Below the pieces are notes generated by a model. That model worked only from the letters and a program-made list of their open reading frames with translations. It searched no databases and was not told the DNA's origin. A stretch of DNA of 64,000 nt from Cardiocondyla obscurior (Eukaryota > Arthropoda > Insecta > Hymenoptera > Formicidae): contig NC_091881.1 of assembly GCF_019399895.1 (NCBI RefSeq), forward strand, positions 4,776,501 through 4,840,500, in the 5' to 3' direction. A program made the translations under genes and the position numbers. Of the stretch, positions 62,301 through 64,000 are shown piece after piece; positions within the stretch are counted from its first letter, which is position 1; each line of letters opens with the position of its first letter.

Positions 62301-63096
62301 CAGAATAAATTTGCATTGTTCCAGATATTAATATAGCGGCTAATACACATATTAAAATCTGACACGCGATAAGATTAAATCGCAAAATCGGATTTCAAGA
62401 TTTGGTAATCTCGGGGATAACACGTTCCAAAGATAGAGCCGCGTATGTCCAAGTCGCGTGTTTTGTCAGCGCCAAAAAAGTTAAACAAGCGGCTCGAAGT
62501 AAACCTTCTGTTATTTTACTATCAAATTTAACGAGCAAAATCTGCGAGACTGATAAGGTAATCGATCAGTTAATTAAGTTAATGGGCGATATTAATAATA
62601 TCTAGTTTTTTCCTTCATTTTCTATTGATTTTTTCGAAATAGAACTATAAAAAATCTTTTCTCAACTACGACTTGAAAGAGTTCGTGTCGATTACTTCTA
62701 TTTTTAAAAAGGGACGTAAAGATCTTACTGTTGCCGTTTTTCTACTGTTAACTTGTTCTTTCGGTTGGCTCATTTTGTGCCACGAGAGTAAATGTCAGCC
62801 TAATTTTTATAACTTTGTTAATTTTAGTTGTTTTTATTATTGTACTTAAAGCAACGAGATTATGTACGGATTAGAATTAATATCATTTTATATAATAAGA
62901 TTCCCTCCCAAATCAATAATCGTGCCTAGCGCTCAGTTATTATTAAAATTGTTTTGACTGATTGCGCGTAGGATATTGTAAAAAACAATAAATATTTAAT
63001 ATATTGGACAGACATACAATTTTTTGTGTATCGTACACTTTGTTCAATTTCTCATAACAAAATTACAATGAATGCAAGAAGATGTGACTGACTTAC
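53350..63096. other. Gene-poor region
   Basis: No gene recognised. AT-rich blocks (53.4-53.9, 58.8-59.8, 61.7-63.1 kb) alternate with mixed blocks. Open frames at 62164-62385 (minus) and 62363-62605 (plus) are within chance expectation. Simple repeats include T-runs at about 56522-56537 and 61198-61220. It would be intronic if module 1 is spliced to module 2. Confidence 0.5.
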
Positions 63097-63835
63097 CGGT
63101 TCGATGCGCAGCGGCGGAGTTACTGTAACATAAAAAAAAAACATAAATTGTAGACATAATTAGAATAAGTTCCACTATTAAAAAAAAAAATGTTACGTGT
63201 CTCTAATTAATTCTTCAATAAAATAATAAAACAAAGTTATCTATGTATGAACAAGATCTGTAATAAGTTTAACTTTTTTTTTTCAAATATAAAATTTTAT
63301 TGTATTAATAAATGTATTAATTATTAAAGCTTTTATTTTAATTTTTATCGAAATAGTAAGATTATAGAGATATTAAAAAAAAAATTAATAAACTTTATGC
63401 AAAAAAAAAAAGATACTCACCGATACGTTGGTCCGCCGAAGCATGTTGCCCATCCTGAGCCTCCTCCTCCTCTCAGTTTGGGTTGCCTTCCATCCGTGCA
63501 CGAGAAACACGCGAAAACCGCGACCGGGTGACTCTACATCGCGAATAAAAAATAAAAAAAAAAGCTATCACTTGAAATTTGTCGCGCGACCCTGGATCGG
63601 CAATCGCGTTCGCTAAAATTCGCAGAGCAAAAATCGCGCGACTACTTCGGAGACACGAAAAAGTGGCCGACGAATTGGCTGCAGTTCATATAATTTATAT
63701 AATTCAGTTCATATAACTCGGCGGCGAGAATTTTCCTTCTCTTCGAATATTTAGAAAGTCCGGCCGGATTTTCTTCCACACTCAGCACTTGCGGAATAGC
63801 GACAATGGCACGTTTGGTCCTCCTTTACATCCTTG
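63097..63835 (-). ncRNA. Exon-pair module 1
   Basis: Exon A 63835-63421 (415 nt) follows TTTTTTCTGTTTTCAG and ends at GTGAGT. Exon B 63122-63097 (26 nt) follows TTATGTTACAG and ends at GTAAGT. The landmark GGTCGCGCGA (complement of 63582-63591) lies about 161 bases before the end of exon A. The final stretch carries a GGA-rich run followed by the shared core CGGCGGACCAACGTATCG. A 38-codon Gly-rich frame covers its end, but the other copies do not conserve it. Confidence 0.5.
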
Positions 63836-64000
63836 CTGAAAACAGAAAAAAAGGAAAAATTTATTTAATTAACATTCTCAAGAAGGTATTCGATTCGTGG
63901 ATAATCTACACACGTGCGAAATGTCGGGCGTAAAAGTTAATTCGCGGTAACGATTTGCTAATATTATTTTGTTACTCTGTAGCTAATCTCGTGTCCGACC

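Larger units (their letters stand above)
33525..63835 (-). ncRNA. Candidate spliced lncRNA with triplicated exon pairs
   Basis: Reading the minus strand, three homologous exon pairs occur in one orientation: module 1 (63835-63421 and 63122-63097), module 2 (35683-35344 and 35149-35122) and module 3 (34883-34608 and 34327-34273). Each exon B follows GTTACAG and ends at GTAAGT. Each exon A ends in a related core (CGGCGGACCAACGTATCG, CAGCGGAGCAACTCCTGG, GGCAGAGCAACGTTTGG). A terminal exon with tandem repeats and an AATAAA follows. Intron sizes are 298, about 27,400, 194, 238 and 280 nt. Exon B lengths (26, 28, 55) are not compatible with one shared frame, and exon A copies contain stops, so a non-coding product is preferred. 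The start lies beyond the window. Splicing between modules 1 and 2 is an assumption. Confidence 0.45.

Noticed and set aside
62164..62605. Hydrophobic minus-strand frame (62164-62385) and adjacent plus-strand frame (62363-62605)
   Set aside because: Both begin at TTG if read alone and have chance-level lengths for 128 kb of searched strand; no acceptor with a good tract precedes them.

Overview
This window is nuclear DNA of an insect, most likely a hymenopteran and plausibly an ant. The evidence is one clear insect neural gene (nerfin-1/INSM-type zinc-finger protein), short GT-AG introns of 81 to about 300 nt, abundant CpG without obvious depletion, a patchwork of GC-rich and AT-rich blocks, and many A/T homopolymer runs. 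There is no sign of operons, prokaryotic genes, CRISPR arrays or rRNA. The genus is inference.

Layout. Bases 1-6541 carry no recognisable gene; 1.6-4.8 kb is CpG-rich with CT and GA microsatellites. The uninterrupted nerfin-1 reading frame is at 6542-7996 (+), followed by about 3.4 kb of AT-rich sequence that looks like a long 3'UTR, with Pumilio-type motifs, short repeats and several AATAAA signals. A foldback transposon-like element (16940-17536) abuts the 3' end of a second gene on the minus strand (17571-20305). I assembled that gene by hand from four exons; every junction keeps the frame and the result is a 729-residue protein I cannot name. Between 25 and 37 kb lie two copies of a small inverted-repeat element, a promoter-like palindrome, and two plus-strand open segments near 32 kb that resemble exons of an incomplete gene.

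The most unusual structure is on the minus strand between 63.8 and 33.5 kb. Three diverged copies of an exon pair (a 276-415 nt exon A and a 26-55 nt exon B, each with good splice signals) lie in the same orientation, two adjacent at 34.3-35.7 kb and one 27 kb away at 63.1-63.8 kb. They are followed by a plausible terminal exon made of 28-29 bp tandem repeats and a poly(A) signal. No conserved reading frame runs through them, so I read it as a candidate spliced long non-coding RNA built by exon duplication.

The remaining DNA (about 36.4-63 kb) has no convincing gene. It contains homeodomain-type ATTA clusters and one compact CRE/GC-box/TATA arrangement near 53.3 kb, consistent with a regulatory desert, perhaps inside the large intron of the candidate RNA. 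Exon models are by eye and have no transcript support.
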